Source: Actinomortierella ambigua
Lineage: Eukaryota > Mortierellomycota > Mortierellomycetes > Mortierellales > Mortierellaceae
Assembly: GCA_016098155.1 (NCBI GenBank)
Contig: JAAAJB010000154.1
Span: forward strand, 1-54,958
Direction: 5' to 3'
DNA length: 54,958 nucleotides
The position numbers and the translations under genes are program-made. A model generated the notes under the pieces. That model had not been told where the DNA came from. It worked only from the letters and a program-made list of their open reading frames with translations, and did no database searches. Numbering within the stretch: the stretch's first letter is position 1; each line of letters starts with the position of its first letter. Shown in pieces: positions 1 to 11,992 of this stretch.

Positions 1-814
1 GAGAGCGAGAGAGAGAGAGAGAGGGGAAGACAAAGGAGTGGAATGGAGTGGAGGACACAGAGCAATGATGGACATGAAGATCGGCAGATCTCTCTCCTTC
101 TTCTTCTCCGTCCTTCCAGATCCAGCCGACGCTCCGTGTGGTGTTGCGCGGCGTCAGTGACCGTGGTGGTGGTGGTGGTGGTGGTGGTGGTATTGATGGA
201 AATGAGGAGAATGAGGAGGAGGGCAAGGGGGAGGTGGTGTTCGTGGTGGTGCACAAACCAACGAGCTAAAATGTCCGGGAGGAAAGTGGAGTGGTGGTGG
301 TGGAGGTGGGGGGAGGAGGGAGAGGCGCCTGAGAAAAAAGTGTACACAATAGAAAACATGCGAATAGAACCTGACATGCGAACGGAAACACAGGGGAGAG
401 GGTTGAAGGGGGGAGGAGGAGGTAAAGAAGAGCCAGAGCATTGAGCATGACAGTAAAAAAAACTACAACAATAACAAAACACAAGGTGAGAAGCAACGAA
501 GGACCCCCCCTCCCTTCTCCCCAAAAGGGAAAGAATGAATGAATGCCGCCTCCCTTCTTTGGCTTGACCAGGTCGATGCTCGATCTCAACCCCCCCCCCT
601 CGCCTCGCCTCGAGACCAAAGACTGATGACCCATCATGGAACATTGGTGCACAGAAGGCTGAGAAGAAGCAAGAAAAGAAAGAAAGGGTGGAATCGACAG
701 CGACTGCGAAGCTTGGAATGAATCAAGAGGAATGTGTGTTGCTTGGTTGCACAGCATCACGATTCTCCATCCCCCCCCTCCTCTTTCTGCTCCCTCCCCT
801 CTCTTTTCGTCCAG
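1..814. other. low-complexity sequence, no supported gene
   Basis: The stretch opens with a GA microsatellite (1-24) and holds a GGT trinucleotide run near 163-191, G-rich and C-rich runs, and many long open frames on both strands. These frames read as runs of His, Pro or Val and look like products of simple repeats. A pyrimidine-rich tract ends in CAG just before position 815, which could be the 3' end of an intron for the candidate exon that follows. I see nothing else supportable here. Confidence 0.5.
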
Positions 815-1359
815 ACCACATACATGTACAAACATGTACAAACACAACAACACGCTACGATGCCATGTCCTCGGCTCGAAGGCTGGGGGGTATTGAAAAC
901 GATGGACTGCACAACTATTCAAGATTGTTGAATCAGTGAGCTGGTTTGTGCGTGTGTGTACGCATGTGTGTGAGTTGTACATGCCGAGCTGATTTTTTTT
1001 CCCTTCTCATTCTCCCGTTACAGTGCTCAAGCATCTTTGCTGCACAATGAGGCCAATCGTCCTGTCCTTGTCTGGGGATTGGACATCCAACAGCAGGGCA
1101 AACCACGATCCAACCTAGCCTTCAAACATGCATCATGCTATCACCCCACGCAAGGAACGCATCTTCCTGGTAGGACACAACCGCCTTTGCCTCCTTCTCC
1201 CCTACCCTCCACTATGAATCTCTGTCTCTAATCCCTTCCACACCTTCCCCTCTCCTCATCCCCTATCCCTCACCTTTTCCTCCCTTCCTCTCTCCTACCT
1301 ACCCCCTCCTCCTCTCTCTCCTCTGCAAAGCCCAGACAAATCCCGAGGTGCCTCAATAG
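815..1359 (+). CDS. possible last three exons of an unidentified gene
   Basis: Three stretches join in one frame through good splice signals: 815-935 (acceptor after a long pyrimidine tract, donor GTGAGC), 1024-1169 (acceptor TTACAG, donor GTAGGA) and 1331-1359 (acceptor GCAAAG after a CT tract, stop TAG at 1357-1359). Phases agree at both joins (phase 2, then phase 1). The peptide is of mixed composition, with a segment reading PVLVWGLDIQQQ, and is much less repetitive than its surroundings. I do not recognise the family. The PVLVWGLDI stretch loosely recalls a WD-repeat strand, but that is weak. The 5' part would lie upstream of 815 or of the window. Chance phase agreement is possible, so this is a tentative call. 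Confidence 0.35.
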
Positions 1360-3257
1360 GAGGAGATCGCCCTGTTTCTCAACCGTTGAGAAGGCTGCAA
1401 AACGAGATTTGTGTGATTGAATGGGGGTGGTGAGAAGGAGGTCAAAAAAAAAGGGAGGATGAGATGGATTGAAGAGGTAAGAGGGGGGGCGGGTAGGGGG
1501 AGGCGCGAAATGGTTGGCCAATGCGGTCTGTCCGTCAGGATGAGGCTGGCTATTGTCGCTGCCATTGTTGTTGTCGTAGCTTTTTGTTTTGGATGCTGCA
1601 CAAACTTGTGGCCCCCTGCACAGCGGTCATTGCACAACATCGTGTTGTCTGTTGGGCCATAACCACATCACGACGGAAGGACGCGCAACATACTGCTGGG
1701 ATGTACGGTCCAACACCCTCTTCATTGCTGTTGCTGCTGCTGCTGACACGAATAGCATGCTGGCAGCTGTGCCACTCCCTGCACTAATGTGCCTTTCCGC
1801 TTACCCCTCGTCCTCTTCGAAAGAACTCCTTTTTTTTTGTCCTATTCTTTAGAAGGGCCACTGGCGTGTTCTCTCATATTCACCATCATTCTTCACCCCT
1901 TCTTCCCTGTCTTTCTTCCCTTCCTTTCCCTTCCCTTCTCTTCTCTTCCCTTCCTCTCCCCTTCCTCCTCTCCTTCCCTCTCACTCATACACAAACATGT
2001 ACTGTCTCTTGCCCTACGCCCTCCTCCCCATTGTATTTGAATGATTACCACAGCAATGTAAGTAGACACACACACACACACACACACAATCTCGTGCCAT
2101 GACGAACCAGGGTGTGTAGGAGAAGGAGAATCAACAAAAGAGATGAACACAACGCGATCACAATAAAGGGCAAGTGGGTAAACAACTTCTTAATATATAT
2201 ACACAACACACGACTAGTCGTGCCTAGGGCACATGGGGATACTGATATGAAAGAGTCTCCAATCCCATGTGCAAAGAGCAACACAAAAAGATAGAGGAGT
2301 GTACAACAGACAGAAACAAAATGGGAATGCCCGAAAGGGACGTGATCGACCACGTTCAACGCCATACATAACTAAACACATGCACCCCTGGTAGTTATGA
2401 AAAAAACACACACGCCAAAGAACAGGACTAGTGCGTGTAGCTCCTCGTTCATGCTCAGTAACCAAAGACTGTTGATGCGCCGCTAAAAGAGTATCAGCGA
2501 CAGACGAGCAAAAGAAAAAAAAATAGTGGTGATACTGTGACACGACATCAATGGTAGATTGTTCAGAGTTTCCAGCCATTCCAGTGGATGTCACGGTTGG
2601 ATGGTTCTCCTCACGCTCTGTCTCCTCAACTCTTGGTGAGAAACAAAAAGGAAATGACGCATACACATACAAAATCGAATTCAATTCCCCTTGATGCAAA
2701 CAATAGGCCGCTGTAGGCGCACAAAGGGCTGACTGCATCAAGGACCGGTAGAGAAGGAAGAGAGGCAAAATAACCTCCTCTCTTCAATACCCCCATCCCA
2801 AGGATGACTTTCCAATTGGCGGAAATGACAAAGGGAGAAACAAAAACACGTCGAGCAAAGGCGAAAAGGGAGGTGCGTGCATGGGAGGGCAATAGAAAGT
2901 GTGCATGACTGTAAGGGTATAATGTCATAGATAGGGGTGGCATGTTTGTGTCCTCATTGTGCATGCTATTTTGCTGCTCCTGAGCAATGTCAACATCAAC
3001 AACAACAATAACAACAACAGAGAGGCAGGCCTAACCCCAAGGTAAAGATTTGGTATGGAGCTTCAGCGCTGAAAGAGAGAGAGAGCGAGAGAGAGGTAGG
3101 AAAGAAGGGGTGGGGGTCGAAGGTAGAGGAAGGGGAAGGAGGGGGAGGGAGGGAGGGGAGAAAGGAGGTAATTCATGGATTTTCGTTGGTTGATCATGCC
3201 AATCGATGGAGAGGCATCTGTGTTCATGGCATGGCCATGTAACATTGCTGCTATCGA
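1360..3257. other. spacer with simple repeats, no confident gene
   Basis: CT-rich tracts around 1900-1980, an AC dinucleotide repeat at about 2066-2088 and GA-rich sequence around 3070-3165 dominate. Open frames exist at 1560-1852 on the plus strand and at 2214-2964 on the minus strand, but none shows a recognisable domain. If the minus-strand gene at 3258 continues, its downstream exons should lie here. A strong acceptor (CTCTCTTTCAG, minus strand, ending near 3069) is present but reads into an immediate stop in that phase. Confidence 0.45.
2066..2088. repeat. AC dinucleotide microsatellite
   Basis: About eleven uninterrupted AC units, seen directly in the sequence. They lie in a non-coding spacer. 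Confidence 0.9.
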
Positions 3258-4035
3258 TCAATGCAACCTTACCTCCTCGGGCGTCCACTTGATATCACTG
3301 TTTGACTCGCACGGCTCGCCCTCGTCTGACGCGCCATTATCTTCGCCATTCAAGCTATCTAGTCGCTGGTGCTGGTGTTGCTGATGATGAGATGATTGCT
3401 TTGCGTGATCAGAGGTGTGAACTGGTGATCCTCGAGGTTGGCCGTTGGCTGTGCGGCTGTTTTGTCCTTCCTCAGTTGCACTACCCGTTCCTGCAAGTAA
3501 TTGAGCCGCTGAGGGAGGTGGCGGAGAGAACGGAGGTGGTGGTTGATGGTGGTGGTGGTGGTGGTGATGATGATTGCTGTTGCTGTTATTGCTGTTGTTG
3601 CTGTTGCTATTATTGTTGTTGTTGTTGCTGTTGCTGTGATGGTGGTGGTGATGCGAACGATACGTATGGAAGGAGTATGGTCCAGGGTGATCGCGCGCAT
3701 ACTGCTGAATATGGGAATGGCTGAGAGAGTGCGAATGTGAGCGCGAGAGTGGTGCCGACTTGATAGACGGCACTCCTCCCACACCCCTTCCCCCCATGTC
3801 ATTGGGGTGCTTTTGCTGCATCGGCTGCTGTGTGTGTGACACAGATGGATGCTGGCTCTGTGGCTGTGTCGGTGTTGGGTGCATCTCTATCGATGGCGGG
3901 TAGTTGGGTGCATTGTGCCCGTGCGGTGGCGCAGGCGCATATGAGGGTGGCGGGAAATGAGCCGCATGGGCCGACTGCCCAGGATAATGGACATGTTGAT
4001 TCATCGAGTGGTGAATATGGGGATGCCCTTGTTGT

Positions 4036-4073
<38 letters not shown>

Positions 4074-4454
4074 CTGCTCCTGTACCTGCTGCTGCTGGAG
4101 GCGAATGAGGTGCTGCTGATGTTGTTGATGTAGAGTCTGGTATGATTCATTCTCATGTTGAATGGAAGATCCTGATGAGGCCAGGGCTAATGGCGACGGC
4201 GACGACGAGTGGGAGGCGATACTGGCTGTGGATGCAGAGACCTGCAAAGAGCCAGTGCTCAGAGGGCGGCGGTACTGAAACGGTGGAGGGAGGCCGCTGT
4301 GGCTCCCCCGCCTTCCGTGATGGTTCATGGGCGTGCCGCTACCAGCGAGAGCCTTGCTGAGGGTGCTCTGAAGTGGACTACTGCTACCATCGCTGCTACT
4401 GACGGATAACCGTCGAGATTCCAGTGGCGAGACTGTGGGAAGAGCTTGATGCAT
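3258..4454 (-). CDS. Q/N/H-rich protein, 3' part unresolved
   Basis: A 398-codon frame starts at ATG 4454, with an in-frame TGA 18 bases upstream. It is dominated by low complexity: Ser-rich N-terminus with an RRLSVSS phosphosite-like motif, a long Gln run (residues about 120-145), His/Pro-rich stretches, an Asn/Ser run, a His run, and a Pro block. It ends in an acidic segment followed by DIKWTPEE. Straight after WTPEE lies a consensus donor GTAAGG (3272), so the true protein probably continues downstream. W-T-P-E-E is how many Myb/SANT domains begin, which together with the prion-like N-terminus suggests a transcription regulator. I could not find the rest of a Myb repeat downstream. If the donor is not used the protein simply ends VRLH. 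Function unknown. Confidence 0.6.
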
Positions 4455-7400
4455 ACTGTTGTGTTGTGGTCACAATGACTGTGGAACAGGTAAAGAGAGA
4501 GGAGGTGGGATAGGTAGGGGAGCAGAGGACTGCGGAGGAAATTGGGATGGGTGGGGAGCTGTCAACGGTTAGCCAACAACAAGAAGAACGAAAGAAGAAA
4601 AGAAAGGTAGAAAGAGAAAAAAGCCAAAGGGTCAAAGATGAAGGCGGGAATGGGATAATAGGTGGTGGGACTGGTGATAGATAGATGTAGAGCGTGCGGT
4701 GATGGTGGTCGTTGGAGCCGATACTGATGACGGTGATGGTGATGGTACGGATGAGGCGTTATGTGTGCCGCTATTCTCTGCTCTGCCCTGCACACTGCAC
4801 AGCCTGAGAGAATTATGTACGTTCAAACGCGTGCCTGTCTGTGATGAGGAAGGGGGGAAAAGGTAGGATTCAGGAGACGCAAAAGGAAAGAGAGAAAAGC
4901 AACAAAAGAAGAAACGCCCGGCAAGCCCTGGGTATGTAGTATGTACGCACGAACGGAGTCTAGCTGATGAGGCGAGATGACTTGGCGCCAGGGCTGTACG
5001 TTAATCTAACAGATACAAGCAAGTTAGGAATCTTGGACGGAGAGAGAGAGAGAAAGAGAGAGAGGGGAGGAAGGTGAAGACAACCAAGAGGAGGTAGGAG
5101 CAGGGGTGATCAAGCGGACAGATGGGATAGGCAGACTGGGCAAATATGGACAGGTGGTGTAGTATCTCAGAAGACAAGGAGGCACACAGGAGACGAAAGA
5201 CTGGTAGAAAAGAAGGGGGAGTAGCAGTGGTGGTGGTGGTGGTGGTGGTGATGATGGTGGTGGTGGTCTTTATTCGTCGTCGTAGAGCGAGAAGGAGAGA
5301 AGGGAAGATAAAAAGGGAAGGGAAGGGAAGGAGGCACAGGAAAGCCAACAAAAAAAGGCAGGGTCAGGATCGACTGTCATCCAAACGAGCCAAGATGGAG
5401 CATCAAGGCGACAACCAAGAGGTTGGATTGGGACAGTAGGAGGGCAGGATCTACCTTGCAAGTGAGTGCTTTGATGCCAAGTGGGTGCACGACGTGGAGC
5501 GTGCGCGGAAGGAGAGGACAGAGAAGGAAGAGGAGAAGAATGATTAGTGTTGAGAAGGGAGCCCGGGTGAGGATGGAGTCAATGAGACGCGATGCCCCAT
5601 ATGATAGACGGAGAAAGCGCAGGCAATTAGGGGCAGGCAAAGGCAAAATGCAAATGCAACTACAAGGCAAAAGCAAGAGGAATGGGCGATTGAGCGATGA
5701 TCTTGCGCGTTGCAAGTGTTTCTGCTTTGTGGTTGGATGAAAAGGGGAGAGCCAGATGTATGTTTGAAAGATACAAGCTGCATTCCATGCTGGCAACGGT
5801 GCGGGTGAGAGGAGAGAAAGAGAGAAGTAAACAAAAGGAAGGGTAATGAACGACTTTGAAGGGGAAAGAGTCGGGTGCACCTACATACAGGAAGGTTGTG
5901 TGTGGGCCGATCGAGAGGGACTCTATTTTTTTTTTCTTTTGTGGACAAAAGAGTAGGATCGTCAGACGACAAGGAAGGAAAGAAGGAAGGAAGGTAGGAA
6001 GGAAGAAAACAGGAGGAAGAAGAAGAAGAGGAAGAGGAAGAGGAAGAAGAAGAAAAGAAAGAAGATGAAGAAATGAAAGAGGATGAAGAACAAGGTGAAG
6101 GAAGAAAAGGGTTCGAGTGAAAAGAGGAAACAAAAAAGATCATGAAAGTGATGATGATGGTGGGAAGAGAGAGGCTAAAGGAAACAAGACTGAATGAAAT
6201 AGATGTATGCGCGCGCAAGGATCGACCCCACCCCGCCCACCTGCCCTTCCCCCTCCACCCCCCCTCCCCACTCCTCACTCGCTCTCTCACCTCCCAAAGG
6301 GATAACCCAAACGACGGTGGATGAGCCATCGTGTCCAACCGGGGGGTAGGATCAAGAGAGCTGTTGGCTCATCTGTCAACAACAACTCCACAGCAATGGC
6401 ATCACGGACTACACCGTCTTTTTTGTTCCTTTAATTCACCCCTTCGCTCTTACCCTTCCATGCCAAGGCTATCCCGACGATCCCTCCTCCTTCCTAGTTC
6501 CTTTGGGTAGTTCTGTCTTGACGAGCTTCTACGTCTACATACAACACCCACACATCCCCCTCTCTCCCTCCTTCCTTTCCATCCCCTCCTCTCTCTCTCT
6601 CTCTCCCTCATAAACAACGCGCAATGAGGAACGAAACAATCTCCAAATGACAAGAACAATGATATGGAGACTGCAATATCCAAAAAAAAAGGAGACAGGA
6701 AGAGAGCAGGGGGATAGAGAAGAGAACATTTTCAACGAAAGGAGAGGGGGGGGGGAGGGAAGAAACAGACTGACAGACTGACAAGACAGACAGGCAGAAG
6801 GGATGGGATGCTCCGCGTTTTTCCTCCTCCTCTTTGCTAAATTCTCTCTCACCCTCCTCTTTCCTTGGAGAACGGCGATCAATAGTTGGATGAATGCCCC
6901 ATGTACAGCTCCTCCACCCCTCTCTCCCTCTCTCTCTCCTCCTCCTCCGCTTCTAAACCCCCCACACCTCCCCAAGGGGGTTCAGTCGACCTTCCAATCT
7001 AGAGCACACTCGATCCACCAGACAAATGAGAAATAAAATCTCTACCTGCCAAGGGTGCAACTGTTGACCGCAAGCAAGGAAAATCACAGAACATCAGTCC
7101 AAATAGGGCATGGGAAACACGTCCCATACCCCACCGATCATGGGTTACTTTTCTCTCTGTAGGCCCCACTGACAATACACTACCTTGTGATGCTCAAAAG
7201 GTTTATCTATGCCGCGCATCCGTGTTTACAGTCTCCTTTAGTTTTTTTTTCTGTTCTCCTCGGCGTTTGCCTTCCTTGATTCTCCTCCTCGTTGAGAATT
7301 ACTGTTAGTCATTGAAAAGAAAAACGTTTGAACAAAAAAAAACAAAGACTACTTTGGCCACAGTACAGGCAGACAAGTAAGACGGTTGAGTGACCCAGAA

Positions 7401-8818
7401 GAAAGCGGAAAGAGCTGTTTTGGGATCAAATGTTCCGCGAGGTCATTGCAAGGACGAGCGAACGGTGACGACAGGGGAGGGGGGGTGAGAGCGCCGAGAG
7501 CATGCATGAGCAACCACAGCCGAAGCATTGTGGCTACAGTTTGTTGTTGTCCGTTGCTGTGTGTTGATCTTGTAGAGGTGTAACTCATCAATTTCTCTCC
7601 AGCTGACTCTATCTCACTCTCTCCCCTTTCCCCTCCTCCCCCTCCCCCCAAAAGGACCTGCGCCTGTCATGCGAGCGCCAGTTTGCAAAACGCACCAATA
7701 AACTCCGCCACTGCATGGGTGAATGCAGGAGTCGAATAAAGGGAACAAGCCCATCTTTAAGAGCCCATGAACGATATCCAAATATGAAATGGCACTCCAT
7801 AGACATCGTCATCGCTTTCTGAAGGCGCATGAGCTGACTCGTTTCTTTTTTAGCACCTGTTTGTCATTATTGAGACGAACGCTGTAACGCACTCTCACGA
7901 ATGATGCATGAGAGTCGGCTTTGGGGTAGTCCAAAGCTTGATGTATGGTAGTGGCGCGTCATACCCTATCCATTGTTCAACTTCGTTTGGGAGCGGATGT
8001 GGTGCACCATCAAGTCAGGGGACCACTGTCCATCACATCTCTTGAACCCCAGAAGTAAGAGGCACTTCATCTAGTCCACGACACGCTGGGAAAAAAAAAT
8101 GAAGGATGTGGCGCAACTGCCCTCCCTCCCCTTGACCTTTGATCAGTCGAGAATGTGGTTTTTTTTTTGTTTGTTGCTGTCCTCTTTTTTTTTTCTACTG
8201 CGACTCGTCCGCTCTCACTCCCCCCCCCCCTCCCCTATGTCAATCCCTACTATTACTCCCAAGGTGCACACTAATGAGAACGCTTCATTCTCCTCCCCCT
8301 TCTTCATAGTCTCGTTGAAAGATTCTCCTCCTGTCACCTGCTTGGCCTTAGATCTGGCCCAAAGTGTTTTCCGATGATATTTGCTCATCTCCTGGATCCC
8401 TTGTGCCACAAGCAAACCTCCAAAGAACCAATGAAGACAGCGGGTGGTGAAGAGAAAAACGGAAGGGGACACACAGGAAGAATGCTGCCTCTCGCACTTT
8501 TAGTGGCCGCCCTGGGCCAGCTGCACAAATGTCTTCTTTGAACGTGGATCTGGTCCTTTTGGATGATGAGAGAAGGACCACCTCACCTTTTTGCCGCTTT
8601 CAGCAATCGATGTGCCCAACTCCTTCTGCAACATGCAGCGATGTGCCTTGCCTCACCCCTTGCATGTCGATGCAAGCTGTGTGACGACAAAGACTGTTGA
8701 TCGGGCCCAAAGATCGGGACGCGCATCTCTATCTCTTGTTCCATCTCCTCTCAACTTTTTTTTTTTTTACATCTACTTTTTTTTTAATTACATCTATGGG
8801 GTGGGTAAACTGCAAAGG
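4455..8818. other. 4.4 kb spacer rich in purine/pyrimidine tracts
   Basis: No coding region is supported. From about 5030 to 6140 the plus strand is strongly purine-rich (GGAAG and GAAGAG repeats near 5968-6070); read on the minus strand this is CT-rich, as expected of a leader or promoter for the gene at 4454. From 6500 to 7000 the plus strand is CT-rich. A GGT run lies at 5227-5265. A 56-codon frame at 7655-7822 follows a strong acceptor-like tract but has no recognisable product. The sequence 8600-8818 may contain MED16 3' untranslated sequence. Confidence 0.5.
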
Positions 8819-11800
8819 TTAGAGCTCCAACCACATGCCCCCACAAATACATGATCGATCATAGTTATGGTACCAAAGCGTCTTGGCTGTGATATCCTGG
8901 CCCGCCAGACCACCAGGGCCTAGCGGTCCTGTCGCGCCTGGAGTCTGAGGTGGCACAAGGGCAGTACTTCCTACAGCAGGTCCACCACCACCACCACCAC
9001 CACCACCACCACCACTCGCACCAGCGCCGCCTCCTCCAGTGGTCGTGGTCATCTGTAAGCATCGGATACAGCGCCGCCCCCGGGCATTGGAAGTCTTGTA
9101 CCGTTTCGACTTGCGGATCCAATCCACGCCCAGCTGCCGCTTGCGGCTCTGAGCCTCGACCCTCGACATTTCGTCAAAATAGGCCTCAAAGCTCAGCTGA
9201 TAGGGTGATGACATGGAGGCAGGCCCGCCGCCGCCGTTACCACTGCTCAGCAGCACCCCTCGCACCACATTCCGCTCGTCATCCAAAATCTGCGCCGTCT
9301 CCAGTCGCGCAAACACCGTCCACGCCGGCAACGTCCGCGTCGCCACCTCTTGCGCCTTGGCAGAGAAGAACAGCATTCCGTTTGCCAGCGGCCTTGAGGA
9401 CGATGACGACGTGGCTCGACGACCGTTTGCGCTCCTGACGCCTCCTTCACGGCCTTGGCTCTCCGAGACGGCAGTGGTGGTGGCAACAACAGAAGGCAAT
9501 TCAATATCTTCACCAAGAGCTGGCTGGGCACCCGTAGCACGCCGCTCAGCATCTCCAGTCACCTCTTCTTCGTCCTCATCGTCCTCGTCTTCCTCTTCAC
9601 CTACTTCATCATCACCCCCATCACTTTCCAGCCCGTCTGCCGATTCGATCTGTTGAAGATCAACATAGCCATCATCTTCCCAGGCATCACCACCTTCACC
9701 AGGACTCTTGACCTGGCAATAGACTCCCCTTCCACCCCCTGCGTTCTCGCTATCGTCTTTCTCCTCCTCATCATCGTCATCGTCATCACCATCATCATCA
9801 TCGTCGTTGTCATCGCCATCCCCCCTCTCGCCACCACGGCCAGCATTGTCGTTCTCGCTCCATCCATCGAATCGATGTTCCTGGCCCCAGAATGAAAGCG
9901 CACCAACACTGCCAAACGCCGGCGTGGTGGCTGCTGCCGGTACAGATGGAGGTGCCACCGCATCCAAGGGACCCGGGCCCCCCGCTGCCATCGTCGACGC
10001 TCTCCGAGCAAAAGCCTGCGCAAACGGTTGCGTCGCATTGCTCTGCTGTCCAAGCGGCAACTCGGCTGGCGACTCTGTATAGCCACCGCCAGTCTTGGGA
10101 CCAGACGAGATGGAGTTGGATCTTGACCCCATGTACGAGCTTTGTGGCCCCATTTGAATATCCGGTGTCGGTTGCGGGGTTGGCACGTTATAGTGACGTG
10201 ACGAATACGTGGACGGACCGCCTGGTCGTCCACCAATACCTCCTCCTCCTGCAGCAGCAGCAGCTGCTGCTGCTCCAGCCATTCGATTCCGAATCGTCGC
10301 CACAGCATCCATCCGGCTCCGGCTTGGGTGGATGGCCGCCAGCTTCTGCCGCCGCGAGATCCGGGTCGGGTACACGATGGCCGGCGCCGGCTCCAGGTCC
10401 AACCAATGGATCGTCGCAAACATCAGCCGGTTCATCTCCCACAGCGTTGGGTACCGTCGCGTCATCATCTGCAGCTCCGTGCGTGCCTGGGCCAATGTTG
10501 TTGTTGTGGTGGTGGTGGTCGTCGCTGCCGCTGCCGTGCCTGCCATGGTTGAGACTGCTGACAGAGATGGCGATGGACTGGGTGCAACCACGGCCGGAGG
10601 CACAACGCCCTTCACCAAGACAGACTGCTCCTGCCAGATGGCTGTTCCGTCCTGGCCCCCTGCCGCTGTAGACCCTGCGCCACCGCCCGTTGCAGGCAAG
10701 TTGGCGTTGGGTCCCGTTCCATGTCCAGCACCACCACCACTACCAGCACTATTGCCTGGTCGACTGCCTGGACCGATATTCCCCAAGTCGCGCAAAAACG
10801 ACTTGACGACACCAATCTTGAGCGGACACCGCGTCACCAACGAATCCACATGTTGGAACAACGTCGTGATCTGGATCTCCCGCATCGCAAACGCCTCGGC
10901 AATCGTCATCCCCTGGAGCTCGGCACTGACTGCACCTGCTACGCCTCCTCCCACTCCTCCTGGTGTGGCCTCGACAGGCCCTCCAGTTTTGATCACCCGC
11001 ATATACAGCTGCTCTCGGTTCTTGAGATACAAGTGATATTGTTCGATCAGCGTCAACAGGTTCCGTAACGTCCGTCGTGCTCGCGCATGGTACAGCAGGC
11101 AAAGTATCGTTGGTGTATGAGCTGGATGACTAGCCGTTGTAGCTGCTGTAGCTGCTGCTGTAGTTGCTGCCGCTGCCATGGCCGCCGCCGCCGCCGTTGT
11201 TGTTGTTGTTGATGATCCTCCTGCTAGTCCTCCTCCTGGAGAAGCCAAAGCCATCATCAACATGCTGAAATCCTGCGAAGCCGCCCTTGACCGGCTCTCT
11301 TGATGACTCTTCTTAATGTTTAAAAACATGGCCAGCTCTCGGAACAACACCGTACAGAGCTCCAACGTCCACCCCGCCAAGGGTAGCAACGACCAGACCG
11401 TGTCCTTGTCGAATTTCAGTTGGGTCAGGTGTTGTTGTTGATGTCCATGTACCGCTTTTGGCGATGACTGCAGGGGAGGTTGTGTCATCGGTGGTGTAGT
11501 TGTTGTTGGCGTCGTCGTCGATCCTGCCGCTGACGACGAGGAAGAACTCAATGGTCCCAAGTCCATATGGGCGGCCAGCGTTGTTGGGTCCGAGGTACAG
11601 CTGCCCATAAAGATCTCGCCAAGGGAAAAGAGTTGCAGCAACGCAGACGTGGCCCGGAACTGAACCCTCTTGTTCGGCAGCGACTGGAACAGCACCATCT
11701 GGAAGGCGAGCATCCGTCGAAGCAACGACGTCTGTGGCAGGAACGCACAATCGTTCATCGTCGACTCTTCGGCACCGGCTATCCTGGGGAGACTCCGGAA

Positions 11801-11961
11801 CATGCGCTCCAACAGCCGATCCGCCAACATGGGGTCGTTGGTCGACCTTGTCACCATCGTAACCTTGGCAATCACGTCCGTGTAATCCCATTCGTTCACA
11901 ATCGCGAGGATCGCAATCTGCGCGAGCGTCTCGACATCCATCGGAGCAGCAACAGCAGTAG

Positions 11962-11992
<31 letters not shown>

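Noticed and set aside
43..444. 133-codon plus-strand frame and its 95-codon minus-strand partner
   Set aside because: Both are made of Val, His or Pro runs from the GGT repeat and show no domain.
1560..1852. Plus-strand open frame containing YCWDVRSNTLFIA
   Set aside because: Two other frames are also open over the same bases, and no consistent splice chain was found.
5544..6338. 264-codon minus-strand frame
   Set aside because: Ser/Phe/Leu runs from the CT-rich strand; typical of simple repeat, not protein.
7655..7822. 56-codon open stretch after a strong acceptor-like tract
   Set aside because: Unrecognised peptide; the opposite strand is equally open, and no partner exon could be joined with confidence.
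8500..8640. Short minus-strand exon-like piece (MLQKELGTSIAESGKK followed by a donor)
   Set aside because: A join to a nearby acceptor gives only about 22 residues; too short to support as a gene.
10188..11068. Several long frames opposite or overlapping MED16 exon 8
   Set aside because: Shadows caused by GC-rich, Ala/Gly/Thr-rich MED16 codons.
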